A stretch of DNA of 64,000 nucleotides from Ricinus communis (lineage: Eukaryota; Streptophyta; Magnoliopsida; Malpighiales; Euphorbiaceae), in NCBI RefSeq assembly GCF_019578655.1, contig NC_063262.1, positions 5,525,582-5,589,581 of the forward strand, given 5' to 3'. The notes beneath the pieces were generated by a model. The model did no database searches, was not told the origin of the DNA, and saw only the letters and a program-made list of their open reading frames with translations. Below, piece by piece: positions 60,901 to 64,000 of the stretch. The position numbers and the translations under genes are program-made. Positions within the stretch are counted from its first letter, which is position 1, and the number at the start of each line of letters is the position of its first letter.

Positions 60901-63900
60901 AGTACGAAAAGGAGTTATAATGTAAAAAGCTACTATTAACTTACTTCTTTGATGTTGGAGATGTAGCCAACAAGTCTCTGATTTGCTCATTATAGACTTC
61001 AAGCACACTAACAGATATGCTGTATGTAAAAGTTTCACTCCTTTCTTTAGCAATTTTAAATAATTGCTCAAGTGTCCTATAATTGACTCCCCTGCTCTGC
61101 TCAGTGCCCTCCATTGTAAATGTCTTTCCTGTCCCCGTTTGACCATATGCAAATATACAAACATTGTACCCATCTAGCACTGAGAGCACCAACGGAGAGG
61201 CATCCGCAAACACATCAACTATCAAAACAACATAAATCAGGTTCAATATACTTCTGACATGAGAATTTCTTATCGGTGCATCAACCATTAACCAAATGTT
61301 GATAATGCACGGATACCTTGATTATCTCTTGGCGTGAATACCCGGTCAAATTTGAAAGTCTTTCTGGTCGAGCCACCTGTTATTATACCAAGATCTCCGT
61401 CCTTTGCTGCATCAAAATCAACAACTGTTGTACATCCAGCTGATGACTCCGCCTTGCTCAATGGGCGGCATCGGCAGAAAACTCTGATATTTCCTGATAT
61501 TAGACATAAAAGAATTAATTTCAAGTCAAAACTTCACCATTTAATGCAGCAGATCATATAGGCAGGAGAGAGAGCTTGCCTTTAGCCTCTTGAATTTGGT
61601 TATACAGTTCCTTTCTCTTGGCTTGCTCTTCACTATACTTTGCCTTAAGATCCTCACATTGTGCAACTGTCCAAGTGATCCTATGAGTACATCCCTTTGT
61701 GGTAAATTTAGCGCAAAACCAATTAACTATATATATAAGGTGAAGTTCATACTTACCCAATGCCTGAACTGCTGTGACCATCTTACTCAACTCGGGTATT
61801 GAATCAGCACATTCATGTGCCTCATAGGAGAGCCGAGAATGCTCTTCTTTCATCATCTATTCACAAATGGATTACATAGATATATAGTAATCACAAAGAG
61901 GGCAAATTAACATAGGAAGGTATTCATATGTCATCTGTAAAGAGAGCCATTTCTTACCTTGACTTTGTTTTGTAAATTCTCAACTGCTGCTGCCCAGTAT
62001 TGCTTATCACGTTCATACATGTTGGTAATATTCCTGAGATTCTCAGCTTGTTTCCCCACAGTTTGATCTGAAAAAGAATTTACTAAATTCATTTAGTAAT
62101 TCCTAGGAAGACTATGAGTTACCATATAAAACCGTCCCTGGTGTTAATTTCTACGACCACACTTTACTGCACCCATGGTCATGAATCCCATCAACCATGT
62201 ATTTAGTTAGACCAAGCTAGTTAAAACCCAATACTGGTTCAATGAATTGATCTTCAGCCCAAAACAGAAATTGCAAACTGTTTTTCCCAATCATATTAAA
62301 GTAGATAGGCACACATTGCTTTGCTAAAGTCTACTCCAAAAGGGCCTAAAATCTCAAATAAACCTTTGTTTAACTGAAGTACAACCTAGGAAAACTTTGA
62401 AGCAAACTTAGAAAACCCATCAATGTATATTCATTTTCTTTTATCATTTATACTGCTGCCGTGGACTTTCCTTCTAGGGCATACAGCTGCAACACTGATG
62501 GTGCATGGTTGAATTCAAAACCAATCATAGAAGACAGGCAGCGCAGCATTAGTATGAATAGTAGGTTACTTCACTGTGGCCCGTGGATCAATGGTCTAGC
62601 CCCATGACTAGTCGTTCAGTAATCTTAGCGAGTGGATCAGAATTCACTGATAAGAAAAGAGAGAAAAACAAAGCAATGCCAAGAGCTCAGTCAATCTGCT
62701 TTTCATTGACAGACCAAGCTCTAAAAGACCTCCAGTTGCTAAACAAATTTTATACAGTGACTAGAGAGTTATCCTATGAAGTCTTTACACTTAACTCGTA
62801 AATTGTGAAGATTTTTATAACTTTGAACTGCTAGTCCAAAATTTTTATTGTTAGCCATCATTAGTAAAAACTGGCTAAAATTGCTCAAGCTAATTGAAAC
62901 CTTTGGACAAGTAGGCATAAAAAGCCTCTTTCATTCAAAGGCACACAAAAATTCGCTTCAGGCACAGGTTCCCTTGATTGTGTTAAGAAGAACTAGAAAA
63001 TAATACACAGGATAGATTCTAGTTGACTTCCATTTCCAGGTAATACAGAATTTAAAAAATTCATAGGTAAGAAGGGTGCACTAAGCACGGCTCTTGTACC
63101 TTACTCAAAATAAACTAGAATGTTCTTAAACATAGACAAACCTTAGTACTGAGGCAACACAGACCCAGAATGTTTTTAAACTAGAATGTTTTTAAACTGA
63201 GACAAACCTTAGTACTGAGGCAACACAAACTTTGAAATGAAAGCAAGAGCTCCACTATGAATGGATAGTACATGCTGGAATTTGAAACAAAGAACACCAT
63301 TATGCAATCCAAAGAGTGAAATTGACATTGTAGAGCCCAATTTGGATGTCAAGTTAACTCATATTAAACACAGGCCCTGTAAACATACTAGCATCTACAG
63401 ATTGGTTAGGAAAATCCTCAAAACAAAGGATTCATTGTTTTGTATCTGAATGTTATTACAAATAAATGCGATATGGTGCTTGAAGTTATGCAGGTTCCTG
63501 TAGTACAAGGGCCCAGCATAAATCTTCTGAAGGCCAATAATATGTGCTTTCCGGCTGATCACATATGAAAGGTGTAGTAGTTAGTTATCATATCACTCAA
63601 GAACTCTCCCTTGCATTATACTGTCAGCATTATAATTCAACCACAAATCGGCTTATGTTTATGCAGGATTTATTCGCAGACAACAAATGAAAACACTCAA
63701 ATTACTGTAACCAAGAAAGTATGATATCTGGAGAAAAAGTAAAGAACGATCTGCAGAATTACCTAAAGAGCGTGACTGAAAGGTCTTGTTGTCAAGTTCC
63801 ATTCTAACCTTCTCCAGCTGTTCATTTGCTGCAGTCAGCGACATCCAAGCCTCATGGCATTCATTTGACTTATGCTGGCACTCAGTGATGAGTTCTTGTA

Positions 63901-63949
63901 TCCTTTTTTCATATTTATCTGTTGCTCTTGCTCGCAAGATTTTCTTCTG
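57958..63949 (-). CDS. KIN14S: Kinesin-14 motor protein, KIN-14S-like (5' end outside the window)
   Basis: Microtubule minus-end-type motor of the plant kinesin-14 family. Exons seen: 63946/63949-63763, 62067-61958, 61856-61757, 61666-61580, 61493-61317, 61218-60945, 60758-60597, 60490-60275, 60185-60148, 59865-59702, 59563-59312, 59221-59156, 58961-58887, 58781-58713, 58446-57958; about 820 residues, open throughout. N-terminal coiled coil ([26 protein letters not shown]), then the kinesin-14 neck and motor start [15 protein letters not shown]-loop GQTGTGKT, switch I NEHSSRSH, switch [21 protein letters not shown] and [17 protein letters not shown] long C-terminal coiled coil and basic tail ([13 protein letters not shown], ending KKKIWC) follow, so the motor is internal, as in Arabidopsis KIN-14S. 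Intron 61579-61494 has GC-AG ends. Confidence 0.93.
61494..61579 (-). other. GC-AG intron of the kinesin gene
   Basis: The donor on the minus strand reads AAAG|GCAAGC and the acceptor TATCAG|GA. This 86-bp intron joins the codons for AKGN at the neck-motor boundary, which family comparison requires. No GT donor nearby keeps the frame. GC-AG introns form roughly one percent of plant introns. Confidence 0.8.
62068..63762 (-). other. Large kinesin intron (about 1.7 kb)
   Basis: By far the longest intron of the gene in this window. A direct repeat AAACTAGAATGTTTTTAAACT / AACTAGAATGTTCTTAAAC with the neighbouring ACAAACCTTAGTACTGAGGC (near 63138 and 63205) lies in it. No other gene was recognised inside. 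Confidence 0.6.
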
Positions 63950-64000
63950 CTAGCCCCAATATGGATGGCCAAATAAGAAATAATTCAACACTTCAAAGCT

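Overview
The window is AT-rich plant nuclear DNA. Its protein-coding genes are split by short GT-AG introns, it is full of degenerate transposons and TA microsatellites, and the recognisable families are plant ones: cinnamyl-alcohol-dehydrogenase-like (CAD-like) reductases, a UGT74-type glycosyltransferase relic, a DOF transcription factor and a plant kinesin-14. A eudicot is certain enough. A woody rosid such as a member of the Malpighiales is only a guess from protein flavour.

Left half (1-30 kb): a CAD-like gene cluster. A partial copy runs off the left edge (1-461, minus). An intact copy lies at 22358-23835 (plus) and a second intact copy at 27728-29345 (minus). A relic of exon 3 at 16316 is split by a 4.75-kb Ty1/copia retrotransposon (16426-21176) with matching LTRs and a CCACC target duplication. 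The two complete copies have identical exon lengths (101/114/514/154/206 nt), and all three genes share a 15-bp promoter word placed 38-45 bp upstream of a TATA-like stretch. Between them lie a transposon-like block with a LINE-type RNase H relic (about 1.2-4.8 kb), a broken UGT gene with a small inverted-repeat element in its probable intron (5.2-6.9 kb), an eight-exon plastid-type DCC thiol-disulfide oxidoreductase gene (7179-9039, minus), and two MITE-like elements.

Middle (30-48 kb): no gene is recognised. It holds two adjacent long-terminal-inverted-repeat elements (31.1-32.6 kb and 32.65-33.71 kb, the latter with a 10-bp target duplication), a composite tandem array (35.6-36.95 kb), a dispersed 400-bp repeat present twice, and long TA and CT microsatellites.

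Right part (48-64 kb): a DOF5.7-type transcription factor gene in one exon (48665-49702, plus) whose leader holds an upstream ORF overlapping the main start, then inverted-repeat elements and a LINE ORF1 relic, and finally the 3' two thirds of a KIN-14S-type kinesin gene (57958 to beyond the right edge, minus). That gene has one GC-AG intron and a run of repeated coiled-coil exons.

The genes do not form a pathway together. The CAD copies are a local tandem/inverted family expansion, probably with shared regulation. I found no undescribed biological system. The strongest leads are the shared CAD promoter module, the inversion inside the copia element, the GC-AG intron and repeated exons of the kinesin, and the overlapping uORF of the DOF gene. 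All exon boundaries were placed by eye from splice consensus, reading frame and family comparison.
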